Assembly (NCBI RefSeq): GCF_008831285.2
Contig: NC_045150.1
Location: 4,478,001 to 4,542,000, forward strand
Direction of reading: 5' to 3'
Length of the DNA: 64,000 bases
Origin: Nymphaea colorata
Taxonomy: Eukaryota; Streptophyta; Magnoliopsida; Nymphaeales; Nymphaeaceae
This document shows, one piece after another, positions 12,441 through 25,000 of the stretch. How positions within the stretch are numbered: the first letter of the stretch is position 1; each line of letters starts with the position of its first letter. Both the position numbers and the translations under genes were made by a program. The notes below the pieces were generated by a model, which made no database searches, was not told the DNA's origin, and worked only from the letters and a program-made list of their open reading frames with translations.

Positions 12441-12944
12441 CGGGTTTTAAGTGAGCAGGAAGAGTATTTCGTCCAATGCGGGGTCAGAGACGAATAAAAG
12501 GTAGTAACACTACTTTGACTAGATCCCATTGTGAATGGACCCATGACATAGATGCTCCTATGACGGTTCACGTCTAAGGGACCAGATCCATTTAGTGCAT
12601 TCTACATCAAATTAATGAATCCAAGAGTGAAGGTCTCTGAGAAATTAAATGCGTATATTGGACCTGAAGGGACTGGTGCAGTGATGTGCAACTTGGTTAT
12701 GAAGTCTCCTATTCTTCTAGTTTTACCACTCATGGCTTTCTCTAAGAGGGTAAATGTCGAGTTCCGACTCTTTCTCTTTCGGCTGCTTTGTGAAAAGAGA
12801 ATTATGTCTGCATATGATTACTAGAGCATACCGTAATGGACGCGAAAGAGCCAATGGGTCACAGGTGCCCAGGTTCACTTATGGGTGGGCACCGGGCTGG
12901 GCCGCCGATGGGGGCTGGTTCGCAGCCCGTAATGGGCCCAGGTC

Positions 12945-13465
12945 CAGGCCCTTTAAATATCAAGGAAATAACGTTGAGTATGCAAGTAAGATCAGTAAAG
13001 AAGAAGGGTATAAGGGGAATAAAATATTATCAAATGGTGGAACAAGGCAGAACTCGGCCCTTTCATAAGCCCGTTTATTATATATTTTGAGGAATTATCC
13101 ATTTTCACTTTCTGCTCATATATAATTTTTGAAAAAATTAAGTCCAATTTTCATACTCCCGTCAGTGAAAGCTTTATTCTTCATAAAGGCTTCAATAATG
13201 CCATGAAATAAATTGGCATTAACTTGCAAAAAAAAAAAACGTTAACTAAAAAAACTCCAAATATGGTTTCGTGATAGAGAGTAATTTCAAAAAAAAAAAA
13301 AAAACAGCTAATTTTTTCGTTTTCAGGTCAGAAGTTCACTAAAAGACAAAAAATGACTAATTCAGTGGTAGAAGGTAATGTTTAGAAGAAAAACCAACTA
13401 ATGTTCTTCATTTTCAAAAGGATTTCACTTCAGCCACTTGAAAATCTTGACCTTTACAGAAGCAT
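12945..13465 (+). repeat. Dispersed repeat A, copy 2
   Basis: Direct repeat of 8573-9168, slightly shorter because of small deletions. Confidence 0.8.
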
Positions 13466-13485
13466 TACGAAAGCCTTTTTTTACG

Positions 13486-13636
13486 ATTATAAACACAAAG
13501 TAAGCCTGAAAATAAATAATTCATTGGAAAAAAAACATTTTATTTTGTATAATGTTTTCGTTTACCTTTGGTAGGTGGTACGTGATAAGGGAGGAAAAGT
13601 CCTCTAACCATGCATCCTTTAATTAGTCTGTTATTT
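13486..13636 (+). repeat. Dispersed repeat B, copy 2
   Basis: Direct repeat of 10141-10300. Follows repeat A copy 2 after about 20 bp. Confidence 0.8.
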
Positions 13637-13657
13637 GACAAAATTTGCCAAGCCTAA

Positions 13658-13920
13658 GAGGTAGCTAGGTCTTTAAATTAGCGCATCTCTGAAACCCCAC
13701 TGAATCCGGCCAACCATGAAAAGGGCGATTCAAGCCCGATTTTCACCACTGGAATGAACTGTGATCTAGGTTTGCTCGCGGTGACGTTAAACTTCGCCAT
13801 TGACCACATCAGACAGTTATATCTTTGCAGAAACCTGACAACTTCCAACTGGAGACATGCTCCCTCCATTGACCGCCAGACAATAATCCACCATGATCTC
13901 TGCAATTGTATCCGACACTC
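13658..13920 (+). repeat. Inverted repeat D, left arm
   Basis: About 260 bp matching the reverse complement of 14735-15003 with scattered mismatches, separated by an ~815-bp loop. Arms of this length around a short non-coding loop resemble foldback or Mutator-like non-autonomous elements. No transposase is present. Confidence 0.75.
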
Positions 13921-14029
13921 TTCTAGTCTCTACCTTCATGGTGGACAAGCTAGTTTAATTCTAGTTTGTTTGGTCCACCATGATCTCTGCAACTGTATCT
14001 GACACTCTTATAGTCTCTGCCTTCATGGT
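13888..14029 (+). repeat. Direct duplication, 87-bp spacing
   Basis: A ~55-bp segment beginning CCACCATGATCTCTGCAA at 13888 recurs at 13975. The duplication spans the inner edge of the left arm of inverted repeat D. The short open frames here arise from it and are not considered genes. Confidence 0.7.
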
Positions 14030-14734
14030 CATTGCGACTTTTTCATTTATGGCCATTCAAATCTGCTACCTAGCTGCACACCCACTTGCCAATGTTCTTC
14101 AGTCTTTTTCAATATGCAAGGGTTTGATTGGCGCTAAGTTTTCAAGTGTAAATGGTGACAAACATGACACTTTAGTAGTTGAAATGTATATTATAAAGCT
14201 CACCTAAGTTTCAATGAAAAGAAAGGGGAAGTGAAAAGAGGCTTGTCTCTTTTTATAGAGTTCGACACCCTTGTGCTTTCCCGTCGCCAACATTCTCGCT
14301 CAGATCTTCTTCTCAAACTTTAATTACCTCTTCATCACATCTTCAACATCGATCATTTTACAAATTAATGCTCTAATTATTAATTTCCACAATTTCCAAG
14401 ACACTCTCTGGGCTGTAATTACTTTTCCCTTTCAAATTATTATTATTATTATTATTTTAATTTAAACTTCAAAATAGTTTACAACAATAGTGTGATTAGC
14501 TCTTTTTTGGACGCTAGCTATTTGCTTGGTTACACATTATTTCGAAAAATAAGTTCATTTCTCCCATGATTTTATTTCGAAGAAAACATAGCATCAACTT
14601 GTGTGTCTTTTTTACCTTCCCCTTTATCTGGAAGAAAAGAAGGATTCTTTAAAAACACACTTTGAAAAAGGTCTAATTAAACAAACTCGAGAAGTGTTTT
14701 GCAAATTTGTATTATGGTGCTTGAGGTGGGGAGA
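14030..14734. other. Loop of inverted repeat D
   Basis: No gene seen. It has a (TTA)n microsatellite at about 14438-14457 and is otherwise AT-rich unique sequence. Confidence 0.6.
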
Positions 14735-15003
14735 TCATGGTGGACAAGCTAGCGGGTTTGGGGAGGAGCATGAGTTGCATTATTGTGCGGCATTCAATGG
14801 AGGGAGCATGGCTCCAGTTGGAAGTTGTCAGGTTTCTGCAAAGATACGACTGTCTGATGTGATTAATGGCGAAGTTTAACGCCAGCGCGAGCAAACTTAG
14901 ATCACAGTTCATTCCAGTGGTGAAAATCGGGCTTGAATCGCCCTTTTCACGGTTGGCCGGTTTCAGAGATGCGCTAATTTAAAGACCTACCTACCTCTTC
15001 AGC
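14735..15003 (-). repeat. Inverted repeat D, right arm
   Basis: Reverse complement partner of 13658-13920. Repeat C copy 3 begins immediately beyond its outer edge. Confidence 0.75.
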
Positions 15004-15011
15004 TTCGCCTT

Positions 15012-15460
15012 TGGATTAATGGGGGGAACAGTTGGTCAACTAGAGCAGATTAAAGCGCAACGAGAGCCACACTTGGAGGCACGGAAAACACGCTCTATAC
15101 TATAAAAAGACAGACAAAGAATTGAATAAGAGTTTTTCACACAATAAAGAAAGGTGGCTTAAATTTATTAGTTTTTCCCGATGCCACACTTTTTGACTTT
15201 TCACGAATACCAAGTTCATGCCTCAAGCGGAGATGGACCGGACTTCTCATGTTTAATAAACGAAAATTAGCTCTGATTCCATTTGCCTTTGATTTGTATT
15301 ATGTATGTGAGGAAATATCGAGTCTAACCGAATGATAATACATGCGAATGAACGCGAGTTTCATCTCATCTTTTCATTTTCGAGATATTACGTCTGCATG
15401 CCGCCTTATACAATAATATGCATGCTATTATTTTATGCCGAAAACATGAATAGCTTAATC
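15012..15460 (+). repeat. Dispersed repeat C, copy 3
   Basis: Direct repeat of 11388-11900, with a shortened spacer between its 5' part and the ~180-bp core. Confidence 0.8.
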
Positions 15461-15863
15461 CTCGTGTGATATATGCGCAGTTTCATCCTCTTTCCTTTAT
15501 GCCAAAACATGGGACTCACCTATCATTCTATCTATTTCCAATTTCTTCAAGTTTCGTCCAACATATAGTTGGAGTTCAACCCATTTGACGTCTCAAGTTT
15601 GGTGTAATATTTTTGATATCGATTGAAGTAGACATTGTTGATCCACAACAAACAAAAGGACAGACGATAAGTGCACCCTGCGAACGTTCGAAGCATTATG
15701 GAGAACGCTCTGCTCCATGGCTGATAAACTTTCTTTAACTTTTTCATGTATGGGCTTCTCGAAACATTCCTGCCGTTCACCTAGGGTTACACTCTTTTCA
15801 AATAACCCGTTTTGAGATAATAATTGTTTTTTGTGGCAGTAAAATTTTTATTCGATAATGTTT

Positions 15864-16103
15864 ATGAGATAATAAAATATTTCTTAGATAATAATATAAC
15901 GTTATAAAAGAGACAAAAAATGAAAATACTTTTTTATTGCTTAAAAGAGTATATTACGAGATAATGAGTTAACGTTATAAGACGGACAAAATCATAAACT
16001 TTTTTTTTACTGCTTGATGTTGTATATTATGAGATAACAAAATAATGTTATTAGAGTGACAAAAAAATAAACACATTTTTCAATTGCTTAAAAGGTTATA
16101 TTA
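15864..16103 (+). repeat. AT-rich tandem array, 3 units of about 73-93 bp
   Basis: Three degenerate units (15864-15956, 15957-16029, 16030-16103). Each begins with [TC]GAGATAA and contains an AACGTTATAA-like word and a TTGCTTAAAAG-like or TTGCTTGATG-like end. Units 2 and 3 are 73-74 bp; unit 1 has an extra ~20 bp. Related GAGATAATGA words occur at 7976-8130. Confidence 0.65.
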
Positions 16104-16406
16104 GTTATAACGATATGCATATATGAATTGATTAAATTACCTTTATTGAATCTTCTTTTTGTTTTTTTTTTTGTTTTTATCCCTACATAAAGCACATTTT
16201 TGTGTTAATCATGGGCATTTTTTGTCAAACTTAAAATAGTGCATGAAATTACATGCACGGAAGTGGCGTATATAACCAGCTTCGAGAGAGTTTTAGTGCA
16301 ACAGGGGCATTTTGGTTTTCTCCACAAAAATTAGAAGGGTTCTTCCTAACCTCAATGAGAGAAAGACTACAGTTGTTGGAGAATAATCTTTGAGACTCTA
16401 CGGAAC

Positions 16407-16416
16407 TATATATAAG
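16407..16416 (+). promoter_or_regulatory. Possible TATA box of the OSC gene
   Basis: TATATATAAG lies 463 bp upstream of the OSC start codon in otherwise unremarkable sequence. If used, the 5' untranslated region would be about 430 nt and would include the CT-rich tract at 16840-16860 and the CA run before the ATG. No transcript evidence is available and AT-rich words are common here. Confidence 0.3.
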
Positions 16417-16878
16417 TTTGTTTAAGGCAGTTTTCCACATCACTCATAAATACTTTATTATTCATTTACTGTTTATACATGATGTGCCCCTCATGGCCGT
16501 TTGACATTAAGAATAATGTGCAAGTGTTTCAAGAATTTGCACCAAGATTAAGGTAAATTCATGTTAAACTTAACCAATTTGAGGTAGGTTCCTGAAACTC
16601 ACATGGTACTTCTAATGCTGAACGGTCTCTTAAAATATGAGCTTTTCTAAAATATGCTGGCATCGCCATAGCTTTGGGATATTGAGTAGTTAAAAGAAAA
16701 AAACTTGTACATGAACGTATTCTTGTTCTATGCCCATTTATTTTGGTGTACTTTTGTAAAACTGTTCTTTTTAAATTCCCCCTTGCGGCAGTCTCTGTTA
16801 CAGGGAGTACTGGTAGGTAGAGTTGAGAGTTCTCCTTGTTCCTCTCTCTCTTTCTCTCTCGCACACACACACAGAAGG

Positions 16879-18987
16879 ATGTGGAGGCTGAAGGTGGGGG
16901 AGGGAGTCGGAGATACATGGCTGAGGACGGCCAACAATCACCTGGGGAGGCAGGTGTGGGAGTTCGATCCCGATTTCGGGTCCGAGGAAGATCGAAAGGC
17001 GATTGAAGAGGCGCAGGCAAATTTCACCAGACATCGGTTTGAGAAGAAGCACAGCTCGGATCTGATCATGAGAATGCAGGTGAGGATGCATGGAGCGATA
17101 ATTTCATCCTCTCCCTATATATATATATATATATATCATGCATGCATGTAGGGATTTTTTCCTCCTAGCTACCTACTTGTGAGACCAACCATGCATTCTT
17201 TCTATATGTTGAACTTCACTTTAGTTCTTTCATTTCAGAGTAAAGCAGTCAATCTTCTAATTAGTGCTTGGCCTAAGAAGGCTTCAGTCACCACCTTCTG
17301 TTGCTGCCTTTGATAGGAAGAATAGAATACATAGAGAGAGAGAGAGAGCAAAGCGGTTATGTACTTAGGTGCACTAATTTTTTCATGCACCAGTATGATT
17401 AATGACAAAAATATTTCCAGTTAATAGAAAACCAACTTAAGTTCACGTGTTGTTGTGCGCCAAACTTAAATACAATGATCAAAAGCTATGTAATTTTGAT
17501 TCATTTTCTTTTTGTACACTGCTGTATACTTGTTCTTGATCATTTCTCGTGGTCCGTTAGATTCTCTTTCTGTCCACAGTGAGTTGCTAATAACTAAATC
17601 TTGAAATGTCTTCACAATATCAGTCACATCCGTATGGAAGTTGAAGAGAGAGAGAGGGAGAGAGAGGACGACTTGGTTTGCAGTAAGGAACATTAGTGAC
17701 GGTTTATAATGCAGCAACGAAGCAACGATTCATGAGTTGAGAAAGATTCGTGGTGTTTTTAACGATAGTTTTTTTACTTTTTAGCCATTCAGTAAAATCC
17801 TCCATACAACAATATAGAATTCTTACACATACAAACACAAATATATATATATATATTGAAATCAACTGACTGCTGAATGGCTTTATATTTAGAGTCTATC
17901 GGTAAGAACAACATAAACATTGATTAAAAACACTGTGTACTTTTGCAGCACAATAAAACGTTGCTAATACTCCTGTAGTATAGTGCTTTTAGTGACAATT
18001 TTTAAATATTTTGTCATCCAACAACATTTAGCAATGAACATTTATTGGCAAGTTGAGGTGTGCATTCCGGGTTCGACCCCCAGCCGCAGGCCCAAAGATG
18101 GGCTCAATAGAAGGGTGTGGGGACCGGGGCTCGACCCCCAGCTGCAGGCCAACCCGGTCAAGATAAAAGTCTTATCTTTTATCTTGAGCGTTGTGTCTTG
18201 GTGTCGTGAACCCAATTTCCCTTTTGTTTTTTTTATCCCGTCTTCCAAAGATGTCTTGGAAGACCCTTTATCCATTTACGTCAATTGATTTTCTAGTATC
18301 CTTACACAAGGCCATGCGCTTTAACGCTTGGCAGCCGACCGGTACCCAGTAATTGGCTCGACCTTAGGAATGGGCCTGAGTACTAGCACTGTAGCTGGCC
18401 CGATAGAACCAGACTTGTTAGGCTCAGCCTACGGCCACTGATTGAACCAGACTTGTTAGGGTCAGCCCAGTCAGCCTGTCAGCAGTCTGGTAGACCATAC
18501 AATTATTTTGCATCTGAAAAATAGAATTTAATATAATTAAATTGGTAAACTATAAAAATATTAACTTTTATCTTAATACAAATGGGGCTTTTGTTCGGAA
18601 AAGGCCCCCTGTCCCATGTATAGGAAAGAAGGAAATGGAATGAATTGTCAAAATTATAGTTGTTTAGTTTATACAAAGGACAGGAAAAAAAAAGAACTTA
18701 AGTTGGTTTAACTGCTCCTAACACCTTTTATTTTGATTGTATGTGCACGTATGCAAATAGAAAAAATTGAATGCCTTCTCGTACACACTAGCTGCATTAT
18801 TAGTTGGGTTTGCGTTTGGACATGTTTTTTTCATCAAATATATGTCACTCTAAAATATGGCCTTTTGGTAAGATTTTTTTTTTGTCATGCATAACCCACC
18901 GATCGGCCAGTATGTACTATCTAATGGCCTTCTCTTAAATTTTTGATTTCTTGTTTTATATATTTAAAATATTTTAAGTTGGCTTTC

Positions 18988-19032
<45 letters not shown>

Positions 19033-22000
19033 ATAGCGTTCTTGCATCATATTATGCCAAGGGTTGGGTGCAATAGGCATGGACCCCAAGAATGTTAACC
19101 GATCGGATTCAGATCAGATATATTCTTAATCATATCTGTTTTTTTAGATATTCGCATATTTAGATATATTCTGATATAAATAGAGCAATCTGCGTTCCTG
19201 AAAACATGTCAATTTGGCAAGTGCATTGTACTCGAGGTCATATTTTATCACTCGAATGGAGCTCAGCACAAGTACGAGAGCCTCTACCCAACTTGTCATA
19301 AGATTCAGGCCATATTTTTGGTCCTTTTTTTGTCATTTTATGTAGGCCTAGGCATGGCGCCAGCCTAGCCTGATAAGAAGTAGGGCTCAGTTTAGACTGC
19401 TTCCCATGAATGCGGCCCAGGTCGGACTTGACACCCAAAACTGAGCCCAGGCTCAGCCCAGATATATATGTAAATCAACAAAAATAATATTAAAAATGGC
19501 TTATGAGACTGAATCGAGCTTAGTGGGACCAACCCAGGCTGGCCCGGCAACTTATCGAGCCGGCCTAATGCTTAATTTTTGGGCCCGAATCAGACCAAGT
19601 ACCAGTCGAGTCCCAGATTCTATGCATTAATCTTGCAATGCTTGACAATGTAGCGATGCACCAATTGACTTACAGCAGGGGAGAGTTGCGGTAGAAATCA
19701 GCTTCCAATCGGACAGTGGGTTTCTCCTTTCATTTACTCAAAATTAAAAAAACGAGTAGCAAGCTGTCATCCAAAAAGGAAAACCCAATTTCATCAAATA
19801 GAGAGCATACTTTCTTGCAATATGTAGTACGCTAGAGTCATTGGAAATCAAGCATCTGCCAGTCTTGGTTGTGTACTTCATGGTCAATTTTCTTCTTCTT
19901 CTTTTACTTATTGGAAAGATTGGTTGAATTTTCATTTGATAAGTATAGGGGCTAAATTCAATTTAATTTTCCATGCAATATATTCAACAACTTTTAGAAA
20001 AATGCACATTAATGCAGTTTAACTTCTAGTACTCATGTGGCTGCTTGTCTATGAACCCATTGATAAACATAATTAGTTTCTTAATTAGCTAGTATGGAAA
20101 CCCACACTAAGACCCCTGGTCCTTTTAAACTAATGCAGTTTGCAAGAGAAAATCCATGTGACTTGTCCATCCCCCAAGTGTTCGTTAAAGATGGTGAAGA
20201 TCCTTCAGTGGAGGCTGTGACACAGACTTTGCAAAGGGCTGTCAAATTCTACTCAACTTTACAAGCACATGATGGCCATTGGCCTGGTGATTTTGCTGGT
20301 ACATTGTTTTATATGCCTGGATTGGTAAGTTTCTAGGTTTTTCTTTCTTTCTCAATCTCTTATATAGGAAAAGTCAATGTCATCATGTGTCAAATAGTTG
20401 CCGGATGGCTAAATATTAAAATTTCGTTATTAACGTGACTATAAATCATTGCTAAAGCCACCATAAATTGTGATTTACAAATTTAGTGAACATCCTACAT
20501 ACGACAACATATAATTATTTTATATATGTATATATGTATACACACACACACAATACGGAACGGAACTTCGATTGCTCTGACCATTTGGATGCTCCGGATC
20601 TTACTATATATATATACACACACACGCACATGCACACGCACAAGCACACACACATAAAATACGGAATGTGGATTTCTCTGACGATTTGGATGCTTCGGAT
20701 ACAGAAGGAGAGGGACGCCGGAAGAAGAAGGGTGGGGAAGGGAGAGTGAGGAAGAATGAGAGAGAGAGAGAGAGAGAAAGGAGAGGAGATTTGGACCATC
20801 CACTTACAAATCGGACAGTTTAGATTTGATGGCTATTCAATATAGAGTCACCTTTTAACTATCCTCTGCATTTATGTTCAGCTGTCATTCACCGTCAGCA
20901 TGCCTAATGTTTAATCTCTGCACAAATACACAACAATCATTTTAAAAATTTTAGTTTACCGCTTGTGTTAAAATGTGTAGAAATTTATTGTTTTTTTAAT
21001 TAAATAAAAAAATTACGATATAAACTTTCCACTAAAATTTTCCTCCTCAGCATTTTTGGTGAACTTGTCCCCTTTGTGATTGAACCTTTGATGCACCCTG
21101 CATCGTTGCTGGCTTCCCTTGGATTTCACTTTGTTTGCATTCTCAACTGCTCAAGGTTTATCTGACGGGTGCCTCTCCCTCCCTCTCCTCTTTAGGTTTT
21201 CCTTTCACCTTTTGAGTTAGGTGAAAATACTTCGCTCATCCTTCCTCTAAATCTTTTTATTCCATTCATCTATCCATCTTCCACCATGATAACGGAAGCA
21301 GAGAGTGGACAAAAGGGAGAAGAAGGAGAAGGTGTAGGCAAAGCCCTAGTGAGGGGTGGGCATCTTCTTCAAGACATGGTTATTGTGTTTCTGAAAACAT
21401 CTCTTTGAGATTTGCCTGAAAACATTATCCACTTAAATGTATTTTTTTTTTTTAAAGTCAGGCATGTGTTTGAGAAACCATGCAATGTTATGTGCTGATT
21501 GTAATTTTTCCTGAGAACTATTCAGTTTCAAGAGGGGGAGATCTAAGTGGTGTTTTTTTTTTTTTTTCGTATTCTGTTAACTGGATGGACATAACAATCC
21601 AAGCAATAGAAAATAAATGGGCAGGAATTATCAACATTTTTGCATGTTGTACTGCAGGTAATTGTTCTATACATTACTGGAGCCTTGCATAATGTTCTAT
21701 CCTCAGTGCATATACAAGAGATGTGTAACTATATATATAATCATCAGGCAAGGATGAACATTACACATTCCTCATTGTTTTTTTTTTTATTGCTCTCTCT
21801 CTCCTTTTTCTCTTTACTCTTCTTTGTTGTTGCCGGAAATTGGATATTTTTTCTGAGATGTTTAAAATGTTTTGAGGGAGTTGCACTATTGTGCATATTA
21901 TGGTTTTAGAATGAAGATGGAGGGTGGGGATTTCATATCGAAGGTCCTAGTACGATGTTTGGTACAGCATTAAACTACGTCACTTTAAGATTGCTTGGTG

Positions 22001-25000
22001 AGAGACTTGAAGGAAAGGAATCATGTCCATTGGAGAAAGCACGAAAATGGATCCTTGATCGAGGTGGTGCCATTTTCATACCATCATGGGGAAAGATGTG
22101 GCTTTCGGTATGGTATTGGACCTCTAATTTTTTTTGTGCACATTTGTGGATTTCAATATAATAACATATCTTGTTTTATATTGTCAATTAAGATGCTTGT
22201 GTCTTTTTCAAATGCACCCTGTCCCATGAGCAATTTGGCTACAATGCATGGAGATCGTGACCTCATTTAATACCTGTTGTCAGAAAATATTAAGTATAGA
22301 CATGCATGATAGATTATGCATTTCTTATGTCATAATGTGGTGGAAAACAGAAACTAGTACAATAAATTTTACATATGGTGGATGAATGCATGCATACCAC
22401 TTGGGTGTAGAGGAGCTCATGCCTAGGTTCCAAATCCTTGCAAAAGTGTGAGATAAGTTTTGAAGAATCATAACTTCTGTTTTGAGGTAAGCTAATCCAT
22501 ACTGATGGCAGGAAACTTGCATGTGTACGTCACCATTCACCAGAAGCTGCACTTTTTCTAAAGATGATAAATTCACCATAGTGTCTTCAACATTGTTGGT
22601 TGCTATATTAATTGAGAAAACACCAATCATTCAGTCCCTTGATTTTTTTCTTAGTTACTTAAAATGATGATATTCGAACTACATAAATATGATCCTCTAA
22701 GAGGTCATTCCATCCAAATATAATCCTTCGAATCATGTAAAGACTCACTCCTGAAAAGGGACAGTTTTTAGAATACACGTTAACTTTTGGTAACATCAAA
22801 ACAAACTCAAGGTCCTGAAGTTGTTAAAGATGCATACAAGTTTTCTTTGACCCCCCTCTCTCTCTTTTATTGGATAATAGAAAAAGTGAACTGTATGTCT
22901 ATGTCATGTTTGCATCTAAGTCACACAGACATGTCAAAAATGGCGCTGCACCAGCATTGATGCAGGTGCGGGTGAATCCATGCCTTGACATGGCACCCGA
23001 CTTGGTTTGACCAAGTTGGGTGCTGCAGAATGCACTCTCTCTTGTTTTCTCTTGTTTTTTTCTTTTTTTCCTCTCCCATCTTCTCTCTCTCTTGCCTCTG
23101 TTTTCTCTCTTTTACCCCCTTTTTCCCCTCTCTTTTAAGAGAGTTTTCTTTTCAAAGGACGAGAAACTTGACATCCGTTTTAAAGGACATCATATTTTAT
23201 TAGTCTACATTTTAATTTTTTTAATGAAGATTACAGACTTGCTCGTCCTTTTTAAAGGATGATTAAGGTTGTTGGCTGCTCTCCGTTAAGGAGGACGATC
23301 GTGCCTCTCATCCTTTCATTTGTTTATTTGAAATTTGAATGAGTTTAACATAACCTTGATAAAAAAAAATAAAAATGCAATAAACCATTAAACTTTAGTT
23401 ACTTATATAATAGATTATATATGTATGCCCTCGCTACAGCTGCACCCACATTTTTTTGGAACCTGCCGCATACTCCAACAGCACAGGCAGCCTGCATCTA
23501 TGAGACATAGGTTTGCAATAAGTGGCACAACAAAACAACCTATAAGAATAAACTGTCATATGGTTTTGTGAGAAAGAAGAAGCACAAGCTGCAAATATTG
23601 AATATTTGATTGAGAGGATAACTGAGGCTAGTCTTTCGCTTATTGAATTACTTGGTAGCTGCATAGTTTAAGATAAGGAAAAAAAAAACAGAACTAAGAA
23701 GTTAAAAGGCAACACAAAGGTTCAAACATCATTAGTTGACCTTGAATATGAGGAACCAAGGTTAAATGGATCAAAATGTCTTTTGTTAATCAATGGCGCA
23801 AAAATTAGGTGTGTTTTTAACAATATAAATGTTTTACATTTGCTTTTAATCTTCATCGGTAGTTCAAAGTGCATTTCGGAATTTCCTTTTATGAATTCTG
23901 CATTTGTGTTGGTACATGCTGCACAAACTTCGTTCATTAGTCTATATTTTTAGAATATGAACTTTTGCAAAAGCTGAGTATGTAACATACAATTCATTTT
24001 TCTTTTCACAAAAGTATGTATTTTTAGAAAATGAGGGACTGAAGCAAGTTAATATTTCTTGATTAACTATTATAGGTGCTTGGATTATACGATTGGTCTG
24101 GCAACAACCCATTGCCCCCTGAGATATGGCTTCTTCCTACCTTCCTTCCTATTCATCCAGGTAATGGTCAATTGTTGTTGGTAATTTCACTTGGTTATTG
24201 GAGATATAAACCCCATTTTCCCCAGTAGCTAGTTGCCATTAGCTAGTTGCCATTACAATTAAGCAACGGATGTTGATCTTTGAATAGAACTTCCTGCACA
24301 CACTACTGCACAAGAAGATATCTCCCAAAAAGTTAGTTTTCCTCATTCCCAAAACTGAAATTCGGTTCTTGTAAAAACTAGAGCCTGACTTTGTCACTGC
24401 CAACTATTGATAATTGCTGAACTTTTTTGAGGTGTGACATTGTGAATTGGTTTCCCCATGTAAAATTAGTCTATCCTTTTACCTTTTGAACTTCGTGGGT
24501 CAAATTAGTACTCATTGTCAGTTCCTAAGCAGTGTTATCTTGATGGAGATTATTGATTACATTTTCTAATGAGTAACAGTCTAATCCATTCTATCTTAGT
24601 CTTATTGAGATACTTATTTTTGCATAACCATGTAGTAAATTAGGTTCCACAATAAGTGCTTTCATCTTTCTAAATCTTTGTAGATAACCTAGTGCTCATA
24701 AAACTACGATGCCTAATGACACTATCACCTGATATGTCTTTAGTACCTAAATCAAAAGGTAGATTTGTCTAGTGTTCATAATATGTATTTTGTGTAAATA
24801 CTTGTCACATACTGACTTAATACAACTTCTAGGAAAAACCCATAGTAATATCAGAAAAGTCCAAACTTGTACCAATATGAGCATAAGGGAAGGAGCAGGT
24901 AGCATCAGTGTCAGACAACATTCCAGGATAACATGGAACAAAAATAGAGTAGAGTAAGTATATTTGTTTGTGTTCAAGATTAATAGTAGTAACCATGTAA

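Noticed and set aside
16559-17091. Antisense frames over OSC exon 1
   Set aside because: Shadow frames opposite a conserved coding exon and a CT-rich leader; no family resemblance.
18066-18150. tRNA gene or SINE from GGTTCGACCCC words
   Set aside because: Two B-box-like words but no A box at the right spacing, no cloverleaf and no poly(A/T) tail; noted only as a possibility in intron 1.
20486-20803. Open frames on both strands around 20.5-20.8 kb
   Set aside because: They run through CA/TA and GA microsatellites within OSC intron 2 and give low-complexity peptides.
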